Below, piece after piece: positions 25,679 to 34,237 of a DNA stretch of 56,494 nucleotides (positions within the stretch are counted from its first letter, which is position 1; the number at the start of each line of letters is the position of its first letter). A program made the position numbers and the translations under genes. Origin of the DNA: an uncultured bacterium (lineage in GTDB: Bacteria > Verrucomicrobiota > Kiritimatiellia > RFP12 > UBA1067). Location: assembly GCA_902779075.1 (NCBI GenBank), contig CACZAK010000031.1, positions 1-56,494 on the forward strand, written 5' to 3'. The notes under the pieces are model-generated. The model had not been told where the DNA came from, ran no database searches, and saw nothing but the letters and a program-made list of their open reading frames with translations.

Positions 25679-27886
25679 ATGAAAAACGTGCTTTCCTTGC
25701 TGGTGTTGGCGGCGGTTGCGACTAGCGTGACCATTTCGGCCGAGGCGGTGACTGTCGTTCCGGGCGACTACGCGAAAACGTTCACAGTCACATTCCCGGG
25801 CTACAGCGGTTCCACGACGCTGGCGGACTTTCCGGTGCTCGTGCGCATCTCGAAGGCGCGCAACGACTTTGACTATTCGGCGTGCCAGATTGCGGATGGA
25901 GGAGACCTCAGGTTCGCCGACGCGGCGGGCAATCTCCTTTCGAGCGAAGTCGATACGTGGAACTCGTCCGGCGAGTCGCTCGTGTGGGTGAAGATTCCCT
26001 CGCTGGATGCCTCGACCGTCATCACGGCCTACTACGGCAATGCGAATCCTCCGGCCGTGACTCCGTCCGACGTCTGGGCGAACGGCTATGTCGGTGTGTG
26101 GCACTTGAGCGAGAGCGGGCGGTATATGACGGACTCGTCAAGGTCCGACAATCCGGCCAACAAACTCTACGACTCGCGCAACGACGGCACCTTGTCGAGG
26201 GGGCAGAGCGGTCTTGTCGGCAATGCTGCGCGGTTCGACGCGGACGGTACGCACAGAGGCAGCCTCAACACGATCGATTCCCGCTACAGCCTTTCCGGCT
26301 CATCCGGACCTTTCACGGTGGAGTGCTGGGCTTACCAGGACGACCACGATCCGGCGGAGAATACGCGCAACATCCATTTGATGAGCGAGGTCGATAGCGG
26401 CAACGGTTGGAATTCAACATGGGTTTTGCGTGAAATGACATCATCTCCTGCAGGGCGAATCTGCATGGAATACCTAGACGATTCAAAAACCTCTCGCTAT
26501 ATGTTCTCTGACACAGCGGGGGTTCCGCCGCGCGCCGAATGGAACCATTTTGTGGTACGCCATGACACCTCGCGCCTCGAGACAAGGTTGAACAATTCGA
26601 GAATTACTTCGCGAACCTCTGACTTGACTCTTTTCACGACCGAAAGCACAAAGTACATCCATATCGGCAACAGGGGATCCGGCGACGGCGCAACTGATGC
26701 CTGGCCCGGCTTGATGGACGAATTGCGCATCTCGAACGTCGCACGGTCGGACGACTGGCTGCAGGCGACGATGGACTGCATCAAGAATGCGGATTTCTCC
26801 GTCTGCTATGCGACGGAAAACGACTGGACCGAATATTCGCACAAGTTCAAGGTGTCGTTCGCGGGTTACGCGGGCAGCGAGGCGCTTGCGAACTTCCCCG
26901 TCCTCGTCAAGGTTTCCGAGTCTGGCATATCCGGCTTTCGCTATGCCGACTGCCTTAAGTCCAATGGCGGCGATTTGAGGTTTGCGGACGCGGAGGGCAA
27001 CCTTCTCGCGAGCGAAGTCGATACATGGGATACGAACGGCGTCTCGCTCGTCTGGGTCAAGGTGCCGTCCCTCACTGCGGCGACGGAAATTACGGCCTAC
27101 TACGGCTGGGCGTTTGCCCCGGCGGTCGATTCCTCCGCAGTCTGGGCGAACGGATACGTCGGCGTGTGGCACCTGAACGAGAGTACCGCGCCGCTGGCCG
27201 AGTCTTCCGGCGTCTCCACTCCTTTTCAGGAAGGTTCGGTCATGCCGGGATACGCGACGAACGGCGTTATCGGCAAGGCCGTGAATTTTGCCACGAACGA
27301 CAGTGGCACTACGGACTCTCGGCTTGAGGCAGCCGATGACGACGACCTTGACGGTTTTGACGACTTCACCGTCGAATACTGGTCGTGTCAGGCGACATTC
27401 CGTCCTTCCGGCCAATGGGCTGCAATATTGTCGAAGCGCATCGGCTCTGGATCTCAGGAATCCTGGATGGTTTGCCTGACTGATGGAAATCAATATCCAT
27501 CTTGCTTTATCAGGCCAAATGACGGTGGCACTCGAACCGACATGTCGGCCGGCCGACGTGTGGAGGCGAACCAGTGGACGCATCAGGCGTACACCCGCGT
27601 CAAGACGACCGGGAAGCAAATCTGGTATTTTGACGGCGGTTCCGTGGCGAACGCTACGAGCGACAACAGGAGCACGCTTCTCGCCGGCTGGGCAACGCTC
27701 AAACTCGGTGGCGGCGCCGGACAGAATTCCTTCCCCGGCAGCATCGACGAAGTGCGCATCTCGAACGTCGCGCGTTCGGCGGACTGGGTAAAGGCGTCGC
27801 ACGACACGGTGACGGAGTCGTCCTTCGCGCACTACGGCGCGGCGAAGGAGAATGGATTCAAGGGCATGCTAATCTTCGTCCGGTAA
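25679..27886 (+). CDS. Secreted tandem DUF2341-LamG protein
   Basis: Exported non-catalytic protein of 735 residues with signal peptide MKNVLSLLVLAAVATSVTISAEA. Two homologous halves each have a DUF2341-like segment (TFPGYSGSTTLADFPVLVRIS and SFAGYAGSEALANFPVLVKVS, then GGDLRFADA and TAYYG) and a LamG/concanavalin-like domain (VGVWHLSES, FTVECW, MDELRISNVARSDDW). The duplicated ends (ISNVARS...W) mark the internal repeat. It is the first gene from promoter C. No catalytic residues are recognisable; glycan or surface binding is the likely role. The SD AAAAAGGAAG precedes the ATG. Confidence 0.85.
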   Translation: MKNVLSLLVLAAVATSVTISAEAVTVVPGDYAKTFTVTFPGYSGSTTLADFPVLVRISKARNDFDYSACQIADGGDLRFADAAGNLLSSEVDTWNSSGESLVWVKIPSLDASTVITAYYGNANPPAVTPSDVWANGYVGVWHLSESGRYMTDSSRSDNPANKLYDSRNDGTLSRGQSGLVGNAARFDADGTHRGSLNTIDSRYSLSGSSGPFTVECWAYQDDHDPAENTRNIHLMSEVDSGNGWNSTWVLREMTSSPAGRICMEYLDDSKTSRYMFSDTAGVPPRAEWNHFVVRHDTSRLETRLNNSRITSRTSDLTLFTTESTKYIHIGNRGSGDGATDAWPGLMDELRISNVARSDDWLQATMDCIKNADFSVCYATENDWTEYSHKFKVSFAGYAGSEALANFPVLVKVSESGISGFRYADCLKSNGGDLRFADAEGNLLASEVDTWDTNGVSLVWVKVPSLTAATEITAYYGWAFAPAVDSSAVWANGYVGVWHLNESTAPLAESSGVSTPFQEGSVMPGYATNGVIGKAVNFATNDSGTTDSRLEAADDDDLDGFDDFTVEYWSCQATFRPSGQWAAILSKRIGSGSQESWMVCLTDGNQYPSCFIRPNDGGTRTDMSAGRRVEANQWTHQAYTRVKTTGKQIWYFDGGSVANATSDNRSTLLAGWATLKLGGGAGQNSFPGSIDEVRISNVARSADWVKASHDTVTESSFAHYGAAKENGFKGMLIFVR

Positions 27887-27986
27887 AGAATCCACAATAT
27901 CCCTCGAACCAGACTGCATTTCTTGTGGTTTGTGAGTTAGGCGTTGTTCAAAAATAACTTCTACACAACACGGTAGGGCGGCATTG

Positions 27987-30038
27987 ATGATGGGACTTTC
28001 CAAAAACAAAGGAAATCGGAAGGTGAAACTGGCAATACTGGCAACACTGGCAACATTCACCACGGCTTTTGCGGGCATCAAGTACGACATCCCGATGATG
28101 GACGTCCGTGACGAGGCGGGGTCAAACGAATCGCGGCTTGGAGACATGTGCATTGCCGGGAAAAAGCATTGGGGCGTGCTTTGCGTCAAGACGCCGAGCC
28201 GCGTCACGATTCCGCTTGGCGGCGGCGCCGTTTCGCTGGAGGCGGTCTGCGGCGTCGATTGCCGCAACGAGGTTGACGAACCTGCGGCGTTCCGCATAGT
28301 CGCCCCGGACAGCAAGGTGCTGTGGGAGAAGCCCGACGTCAGGAAGGGCGTGAAGCTTGACGCGAAGGTGGACATAACGGGACTTGAGTCCGTCGTTCTG
28401 GAGGTGTCCGGTGCGAAGGGCATCATGGCCGGATGGGCTTCCGGGACTTTCGTGTTTGCCGACGGGAAGTATCCGCCCAGCGACGTCAGGATGCACACGC
28501 CCCAGCTTGGCGTTCTTACGCCGCCCGAGAGCGCGAAGCCGCGCATCAACGGCCCTGTCGTCTACGGGGTGAGGCCGGGGCATCCGATCATCTACCGCGT
28601 GCCCGTCACGGGCCAGAGGCCGATGAAGATTTCCTTAGCCGCAAAGAACACAAAGTGCGCAAAGAACTGTAGCGAATGTCTTTGCGATCTTTGCGTCCTT
28701 TGCGGCAAAAAAATAACCTTCGATCCGGTGACGCATGTGATTACTGGCGCAATTGATCAGCCAGGCGAGTACAAGCTTGCCATTGTCGCCGAAAACAGCG
28801 AGGGGCGCGATTGCCGCGACTTCACGATCAAGGTCGGCGACAAGATCTCGCTCACCCCTGCGATGGGCTGGAACAGCTGGAACTGCTTCTGCTGGAACGT
28901 GACGGACGACGACATCCGCAACGCGGCGGAGGCCTTGGAGAAGTCAGGCCTTGCCGAGCACGGCTGGTCCTACGTCAACATCGACGACTTCTGGCAGAGG
29001 AAGCCAACGTCGAAGAAGGAGGTTTTCCACGGTCCGGTGCGTGACGAGAGCGGAAAGGTCAACACGAACAAGCGCTTTCCGGACATGAAGGGGCTTGTTG
29101 ACTACATCCACTCCAAGGGGTTCAAGGCAGGCATCTACTCTTCGCCCGGGCCCAAGACGTGCGGAGATTGCGAAGGAAGCTGGCAGCACGAGATCCAGGA
29201 TGCGAAGTCCTACGCAGAATGGGGCTTTGACTACCTGAAGTACGACTGGTGCAGCTACGGGGGCGTTGCGACCGGCGAAGGCGTGGAACGCGCGATGCGT
29301 CCGTACCGCATCATGGGAGAGGCGCTCAGGGCGCAGGACCGCGACATCGTGTTCTCGATCTGCCAATATGGAAAGGACGACGTGTGCACATGGGGCGCAA
29401 AGGTCGGCGGACAGAGCTGGCGCACGACCGGCGACGTGTTCGACAGGTGGTCGTCCATCTCAAACGGGATAGAGGTCCTCAAGTCGCAATGGCGTCACGC
29501 GGGGCCGGGCGGATGGAACGATCCCGACATGCTCTGCATCGGGCCGATGCGCTGGAACGAATACGCAGGAAGCCGCCTCGCGCCGAACGAGCAGTACACG
29601 CACATCTCGCTCTGGGCGCTCGCCGCCGCTCCGCTCATGATCGGCTGCGACATGACAAAGCTCGACGACTTCACGCTCTCGCTTCTCAGGAACGACGAGG
29701 TGATCGAAATAGACCAGGATCCGCTTGGGCTCGCGGCGGCGTGCATTGTGGACAATGGCGGCTACGATGTCTGGGCGCGTCCGCTTGTGGACGGCTCCAT
29801 TGCGGTCGGTCTTTTGAACTATGGTCTGGACGAGCGCGAAATCGCCTTCGACATTGCGGCGGCGGGCATGGAAGGCGAATGGAAGGTCCGCGACTGCTGG
29901 CGACAGAAGGACGAGGGAACGGCGAAGGGCGTTTACAAGACGCGCGTCTATGGACATGCGACGCATCTTGTCCGCTTCATCCCTGGGAATGACGCGAAGC
30001 TGCGCGTCGCCGACATTCGCGAAGGTTTATTGTATTGA
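27987..30038 (+). CDS. Secreted GH27 alpha-galactosidase
   Basis: Exported clan GH-D alpha-galactosidase of about 683 residues. An N-terminal NPCBM-like beta domain (about 30-170) and an Ig-like segment precede the barrel starting at LTPAMGWNSWN (about 289). Nucleophile Asp420 lies in YLKYDWCSYGG; Asp483 in WRTTGDVFDRW is the likely acid/base; GPGGWNDPDML is conserved. The C-terminal sheet ends near THLVRFIP; the last ~16 residues are read from DNA belonging to an ATPase remnant in another frame. Start uncertain: ATG 27987 or 27990, or GTG 28023, which would shorten the leader. A 69-bp inverted repeat is read in frame at residues about 218-240. Confidence 0.9.
   Translation: MMGLSKNKGNRKVKLAILATLATFTTAFAGIKYDIPMMDVRDEAGSNESRLGDMCIAGKKHWGVLCVKTPSRVTIPLGGGAVSLEAVCGVDCRNEVDEPAAFRIVAPDSKVLWEKPDVRKGVKLDAKVDITGLESVVLEVSGAKGIMAGWASGTFVFADGKYPPSDVRMHTPQLGVLTPPESAKPRINGPVVYGVRPGHPIIYRVPVTGQRPMKISLAAKNTKCAKNCSECLCDLCVLCGKKITFDPVTHVITGAIDQPGEYKLAIVAENSEGRDCRDFTIKVGDKISLTPAMGWNSWNCFCWNVTDDDIRNAAEALEKSGLAEHGWSYVNIDDFWQRKPTSKKEVFHGPVRDESGKVNTNKRFPDMKGLVDYIHSKGFKAGIYSSPGPKTCGDCEGSWQHEIQDAKSYAEWGFDYLKYDWCSYGGVATGEGVERAMRPYRIMGEALRAQDRDIVFSICQYGKDDVCTWGAKVGGQSWRTTGDVFDRWSSISNGIEVLKSQWRHAGPGGWNDPDMLCIGPMRWNEYAGSRLAPNEQYTHISLWALAAAPLMIGCDMTKLDDFTLSLLRNDEVIEIDQDPLGLAAACIVDNGGYDVWARPLVDGSIAVGLLNYGLDEREIAFDIAAAGMEGEWKVRDCWRQKDEGTAKGVYKTRVYGHATHLVRFIPGNDAKLRVADIREGLLY
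28638..28706. repeat. Long imperfect inverted repeat inside the GH27 gene
   Basis: GCCGCAAAG (28638) pairs with CTTTGCGGC ending at 28706. The arms of about 27 nt (three CAAAG-type blocks each) match with about four mismatches around a ~14-nt centre. It is read in frame as a Cys/Lys-rich insertion (ending CDLCVLCGKK) in the Ig-like segment upstream of the catalytic barrel. Its composition does not resemble a GH27 module. Confidence 0.75.
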
Positions 30039-30411
30039 CACCGGTCTTGAATACGCCGTGTCGTCCAGACGAATTCCGAACGACGGCGCAAGGTTCGAGA
30101 ACATGGTCTATCTGGCGCTGCGTCGCCGCAATCGCGACATCAGCTACTTCGACGCGGACGGAGAATGCGATTTCATCGTAAGGAACCGCCATGCCGTGAC
30201 GGACGCGATACAGGCATGCACACGTCTTACGGACGAGGCGATGGACAGGGAGATAGACGGACTGGTCGAGGCGATGGACGCGTGTTCGCTTGATTCCGGT
30301 ACAATCATAACCGAGAGCCAGCGCGATGCAATATCTGTCGGCAACCGTCGCATAGAAGTCGTTCCCTTCTACGAATGGGAGACATCGAGAACGAAAGGAG
30401 AAAAGCAGTGA
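30013..30411 (+). pseudogene. 3' remnant of an AAA-DUF4143 ATPase gene
   Basis: About 132 codons in a frame different from the end of GH27 match the C-terminal part of the intact ATPase at 34238-35566. Remnant VYCIDTGLEYAV matches YYVIDNGIRNAV, FENMVYLALRRR matches LENTVYLELLRRR, and ISYFDADGECDFIV matches ISFWQGRGECDFVV; the ends IEVVPFYEW and INVVPAWKW also align. The P-loop ATPase half is absent. The 5' boundary falls inside the last codons of GH27, suggesting a deletion or recombination joint. It is presumably not translated as a functional protein. Confidence 0.8.
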
Positions 30412-30876
30412 AAAGCAGATTGGTATGCAATTGTCCCTGCCTGGAAATGGTGTCTGTCGCTTAGGCTTAAAATTCCCCAAATGTGCCATGAGACGCCATA
30501 TTTGGGGGCGTATCGTGCAAATTTGCGAGTCAATATCCCCAAATCACGATGAATATGGTAGGGACCTGCGGCCCAGAGCGCTATCGCGGCCGGCATAGCG
30601 GCGCGGTTGCCGTATTCGAACCTGCGAATCAATAGCGCTCGTCCGCATTGCCCGATTGAGTTTGCCTATGAATACGAGAAATACCTATATGTGCGCGTGT
30701 ACGACATTGTGGATTGACTATGATATGTGAACGCCATCGTTCCAACGGTGTGAATGCCGACGTTGCGATAATTGAGCGATGTTTTTTGCGCATTATGAGC
30801 GGAATTCGTTGCCATGGGCGTTGTCTTTTGGTAAAATTCATAGCAAAATAATGATAACACAAGAGGAGGGTATGCA
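30412..30876. other. Scar region: second ATPase tail, CCCCAAAT repeats, promoter leader
   Basis: After the first remnant, a GTG with good SD (GAAAGGAG; GTG 30409) reads only 18 codons. Then 30430-30463 matches the last codons of the ATPase family (translated VPAWKWCLS), nearly base-for-base like 48566-48598. Three CCCCAAAT octamers (30475-30482, inverted at 30500-30507, 30537-30544) follow; the first pair could form a hairpin. The stretch 30556-30720 has no recognisable gene, and promoter block D lies at 30773-30837. Confidence 0.6.
30773..30837 (+). promoter_or_regulatory. Conserved promoter block D
   Basis: TGAGCGAT (30773-30780), TTTGCGCA, AGCG and GTTGC are followed by -35 TTGCCA (30809-30814), a 17-bp spacer ending TTTTGG, and -10 TAAAAT (30832-30837). 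The first 40 bp share about 31 positions with the block at 48713-48752. It precedes the LamG gene at 30877. Confidence 0.7.
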
Positions 30877-32541
30877 ATGAAAGATATTCGAGTTGTCGGA
30901 ATAGCCGTTTTCGGCGCGTTGGCATTCGCCGCATTCGCGGCAAAGGCCGATACGGACCTCGGGGACGTCGGAACGGTGCTGGCCAACGGCTCGACCATCC
31001 AGAACAAGGCGAACCCCGGCACGCTCGGCGCGACGGTGTACGGTATGAACGGAAAAACCAAGTATGCGGCCTCCATTCGCTATCCATACGTAACGAATGG
31101 CGTGCCGGAGACGCTTCGCGTCCTCGATCCTGTGGGCAATACGATTGCCTCTGCCGTCGACAAGGGTTTGCTCTTCCCCTGCGTCAACGCCGGTTCGAAT
31201 GGCGCGATGCTCGAAATACCGAACGACGTATCGCTCCGCCCGTCGTCGTTTACCGTCGAAATGTTCGTCCGCCTCACGGCGGGGCGCTCTGGCTGGCAGA
31301 TGCTTGCCTGTCAGCCGTCAACTACGGTCGATCGCTACGGATGGGCGATTAGCTTTTACCAATACCAATCCTCCGGGGTGGCCATGAAATTGATGTTCAT
31401 CAAAGCTGATGGCAGCACCCAACAGGACTGTCAATTCGACAACGGCGCTTCAACGTTGTCGGACTGGAAATGGCATCATATTGCAATGACAGTTTATCCC
31501 CATGCAACCGATTCGTCCAAAACTGTCGTCAGGTTATACTTGGATTACGCCAAAATATATGATTATGATGCTCCCTTCGTGCTGTCTCTCTCTGATTCAG
31601 CGGACTGCCCCGTGCAGATTGGCGGCACGACAGTTACAGGACAAAACTTTATGGGCGAGATTGGCGAATTTAGGTTCTCATCAGGAGTGCTTGATCCCGG
31701 CGAGTTCCTTCGTCCTCACAACGCGGCGATAGACAAAGACGTCGTTCTCTACTACGACTTTGAGGATACTGATGCATACGACGGCAATTTCGCCTATAGC
31801 ACAAACAGCGCAAGCGATGTCGTAAACAAGGCCTCTCCAATCATGCCCGGCGCATTCCAGAAGACAGTAGGGACCGACAGCAAGACGTACCCTTTCATTG
31901 ACGAGGCGTCGCCAGGCCACAGGGTGCTTCCGTCGCAAAACGCGGAAAGCGAGAGAACGATGAATTCCACTCATGCATTTAGAAATGCGTCATATCGGGT
32001 TGTCGGCTCAAACACGTCGCGGCTCAAGTGCACACCGGCGTATGCGGATATCTTCCGCGACACGGAGGATTTCACGGTCGAGATGTTTTACAAATGCGGC
32101 GAAAAGGAATACAGCGATGAAACGATTGTGCAGCAAGCAAAACTCTTGACTATTCCCGGACAGTTTGTAGTAGGTTTTGCCAACCCCGCAGCACAGATGA
32201 TACCCATTCTTGTAACCTCGGGGGGCAACGTCTATTTTTCGTCGGGAAAGCGTGTGGATGATGGCAAGTGGCACCATATAGCCGTGGTTGTGAAACAGTC
32301 CGGCGATTCGAAGACGTTCAGCTGGTATCATGACGGCGATCCCTACAATAATCAGAGCATAACGTTTTCTGGGTCTGTATCCCCCATGAGTTCAGGCGCA
32401 GTATGGCACATCGGAACGAACAACGGGGGGCGTGCGTTTGACGGCTGGATCGACTCTTTGCGTGTGACCTTGCGTGCGCTTGAGCCTTCCGAGTTCCTGC
32501 GGGCTGAGAAGCAGCCAGGATTGTCCATTATAGTCAAGTAA
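30877..32541 (+). CDS. Secreted LamG/concanavalin-like double-domain protein
   Basis: Exported protein of 554 residues. Signal peptide MKDIRVVGIAVFGALAFAAFA. Two LamG-type jelly rolls are visible: the first about 100-290 (FTVEMFVRLTAGRSGW, WKWHHIAMTVYP, GEIGEFRFSSGVL), the second about 395-545 (FTVEMFYKCGE, KWHHIAVVVKQSG, GWIDSLRVTLRAL). No catalytic signature. Ends of both modules (DPGEFLRP, EPSEFLRA) are alike, indicating internal duplication. Strong SD AAGAGGAGGG before the ATG. First gene of a unit with a secreted phosphatase and an SGNH esterase. Probably a glycan-binding or cell-surface protein. Confidence 0.8.
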   Translation: MKDIRVVGIAVFGALAFAAFAAKADTDLGDVGTVLANGSTIQNKANPGTLGATVYGMNGKTKYAASIRYPYVTNGVPETLRVLDPVGNTIASAVDKGLLFPCVNAGSNGAMLEIPNDVSLRPSSFTVEMFVRLTAGRSGWQMLACQPSTTVDRYGWAISFYQYQSSGVAMKLMFIKADGSTQQDCQFDNGASTLSDWKWHHIAMTVYPHATDSSKTVVRLYLDYAKIYDYDAPFVLSLSDSADCPVQIGGTTVTGQNFMGEIGEFRFSSGVLDPGEFLRPHNAAIDKDVVLYYDFEDTDAYDGNFAYSTNSASDVVNKASPIMPGAFQKTVGTDSKTYPFIDEASPGHRVLPSQNAESERTMNSTHAFRNASYRVVGSNTSRLKCTPAYADIFRDTEDFTVEMFYKCGEKEYSDETIVQQAKLLTIPGQFVVGFANPAAQMIPILVTSGGNVYFSSGKRVDDGKWHHIAVVVKQSGDSKTFSWYHDGDPYNNQSITFSGSVSPMSSGAVWHIGTNNGGRAFDGWIDSLRVTLRALEPSEFLRAEKQPGLSIIVK

Positions 32542-32553
32542 GGCGAGGTGCGA

Positions 32554-33432
32554 GTGAAACCCTTTCATTCTTTGCTGACGGTTGTCGTTTCGCTCGGTGC
32601 GATGCCGCTCCTCGCAGGCGAGCGGTCCGACGCGTTTGTCTCGGCGGCGCGCAAGGCGTATGCCGCCGACCCGATGTGTCGCACGACGGTCGTGACCAAC
32701 TTCGTTGTCAAGGGAACGCCTGACGACAAGGCGCCGGGCCTGGTTCGGTGGTATGACGTCGAAGGCGCGCGGAACGTCCGCGACATCGGCGGCTGGACCG
32801 GCCTTCGGGCGGGAAGGGTGTTTCGCGGCACGCAGCTCAACTCGAAGCCAAACCACAAGCAATACGAACTGACCGAGCGCGGCAGGGCGGTCATGCGCGG
32901 CGAGATGGGCATCGTGTCCGATCTCGATCTTCGTGGGGAGATTGCGGAATATGGCGAAGACGCCAAGACGAAAAGCCCGATTGGCGAGGGATCGCAACTC
33001 TTGAGCCGTCCTGTCAGTTCGTATGTCGAAACCTGCACCTCGCCACGTTCCGCCAAGGCATTTGCGGAAGCCCTCCGCATTTTTGCCGACGAAAAGAATT
33101 TCCCCGTCTACGTGCATTGTGCGGGCGGCGCGGACCGCACGGGGACGGTGTGCTTCCTTTTGGAGGCGCTGTGCGGCGTGTCGCTCGAAGATGCGGAAAT
33201 CGAATACGAGCTTACGAGCTTCTCGCCGGTCGGCATGCGCCGCCGGAACAGCGAGACAGGGCTTCCGTTCGCGCTCATGGTGCGGCTCTTTTCGACCTTC
33301 CCCGGCGCAACATTCGCCGATAAGGTTGCCTATTGGGCCGAGAACGTCGCCGGACTTACCAAAGACGAGATCGCGCGCATCCGTGCCAATCTCGTGAATG
33401 CGCCCGGCGCGGCGAAAGCGGCCGACTTGTGA
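32554..33432 (+). CDS. Secreted tyrosine/serine-phosphatase-like enzyme (Y_phosphatase3 type)
   Basis: Exported protein of 292 residues with the cysteine-phosphatase P-loop VHCAGGADRTGT (CX5R) and the family's N-terminal NVRDIGGWTGLRAGRVFRGTQL, as in Y_phosphatase3/IphP-like enzymes. Signal peptide KPFHSLLTVVVSLGAMPLLAG. No ATG is available; I chose GTG 32554 with GCGAGG upstream over GTG 32548. It starts 12 nt after the LamG gene. In a glycan-degradation context it may remove phosphate from sugars or lipids rather than proteins; the sequence does not settle this. Confidence 0.85.
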   Translation: MKPFHSLLTVVVSLGAMPLLAGERSDAFVSAARKAYAADPMCRTTVVTNFVVKGTPDDKAPGLVRWYDVEGARNVRDIGGWTGLRAGRVFRGTQLNSKPNHKQYELTERGRAVMRGEMGIVSDLDLRGEIAEYGEDAKTKSPIGEGSQLLSRPVSSYVETCTSPRSAKAFAEALRIFADEKNFPVYVHCAGGADRTGTVCFLLEALCGVSLEDAEIEYELTSFSPVGMRRRNSETGLPFALMVRLFSTFPGATFADKVAYWAENVAGLTKDEIARIRANLVNAPGAAKAADL

Positions 33433-33450
33433 GCAAGTAAGGAAAACAAG

Positions 33451-34158
33451 ATGAAGGCATTGTTGATCGCGGCGCTTTTTGCGTCGCAAGCGGCGTTCGC
33501 CGACAGTATTGCGGAGCTTTGTCCCGTTGCGGAGAATGTCCGAGGGCACGAGAACACCGAGTGGTCCATCAGCTACGCGTACCACCTAACGGACGCGAAG
33601 AAGAGTCTGCCGCGCGTCCTGCTTGTCGGCGACTCAATCTGCCAAGGCTACCAAGGTAAAGTCCGCGCAAAACTAGAGGGTAAGGCCAATGTCACCTACT
33701 GGGCGTCGTCATATTGCGTGACGAGTCCGGGCTATCTGCGGCTTCTCGCGTTCTACCTCGATGAGGCGAAGTACGACGTCATCCACTTCAACAACGGACT
33801 CCACTCCTGCGAAACGCCCGTTGCAGACTACGAGAAGTCCTACCTTGCCGCGCTGCAGCTCATACGGAAGAAGCAGCCAGATGCAAAAATCGTATGGGCA
33901 TCGTCCACGCCGATCAACGCGAAGGACGCAAGAGCCGGAAAGGTTTCGCAGCTCAACGCGGCGGCTCGCCGCGCCGCTGAGTCCGTAGGGGATGTCGCCG
34001 AGAATGACCTTTACGCTCTCGCCAATCCGCTTGACCGCAAGGCGTATTGGGTCGATACGCACCACTATACCGACGCCGGCTACGAGCTCCTCGCGTCGCA
34101 AGTGGTCGAAAAGATCACGGCGCCGATGGCTATGTCGCGTGATGGTGGAACCAATTGA
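33451..34158 (+). CDS. Secreted SGNH/GDSL hydrolase
   Basis: Exported esterase-like protein of 235 residues, signal peptide MKALLIAALFASQAAFA. SGNH blocks are visible: VLLVGDSICQGYQG (Ser nucleophile), WASSYC (Gly position replaced), FNNGLHS (Asn block) and VDTHHYTDAGYELLA (Asp and His of the catalytic pair). The size fits carbohydrate esterases that remove acyl groups. It follows the phosphatase gene by 18 nt with AAGGAAAA before ATG and ends the unit begun by promoter D. Substrate unknown; deacetylation of a glycan is the likely role. Confidence 0.85.
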   Translation: MKALLIAALFASQAAFADSIAELCPVAENVRGHENTEWSISYAYHLTDAKKSLPRVLLVGDSICQGYQGKVRAKLEGKANVTYWASSYCVTSPGYLRLLAFYLDEAKYDVIHFNNGLHSCETPVADYEKSYLAALQLIRKKQPDAKIVWASSTPINAKDARAGKVSQLNAAARRAAESVGDVAENDLYALANPLDRKAYWVDTHHYTDAGYELLASQVVEKITAPMAMSRDGGTN

Positions 34159-34184
34159 CTTTAGGTTAACAATTATGATATGAT
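34155..34184 (+). promoter_or_regulatory. Promoter of the ATPase gene
   Basis: A -35 TTGACT (34155-34160), an 18-bp AT-rich spacer and -10 TATGAT (34179-34184) lie 54 nt before the ATPase ATG. It shares no operator block with the other promoters. A CCGCC/GGCGG pair in the leader (about 34187 and 34224) may fold. Confidence 0.6.
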
Positions 34185-34237
34185 TTCCGCCGTTCAAGGA
34201 AACAATCTGGAGATATTTCCGTTGGCGGAGGAAAGAT

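Noticed and set aside
30412..30468. Functional 18-codon gene starting at GTG 30409
   Set aside because: It has a good SD but the frame crosses the end of an ATPase tail read in another frame, so it is better explained as a deletion scar.
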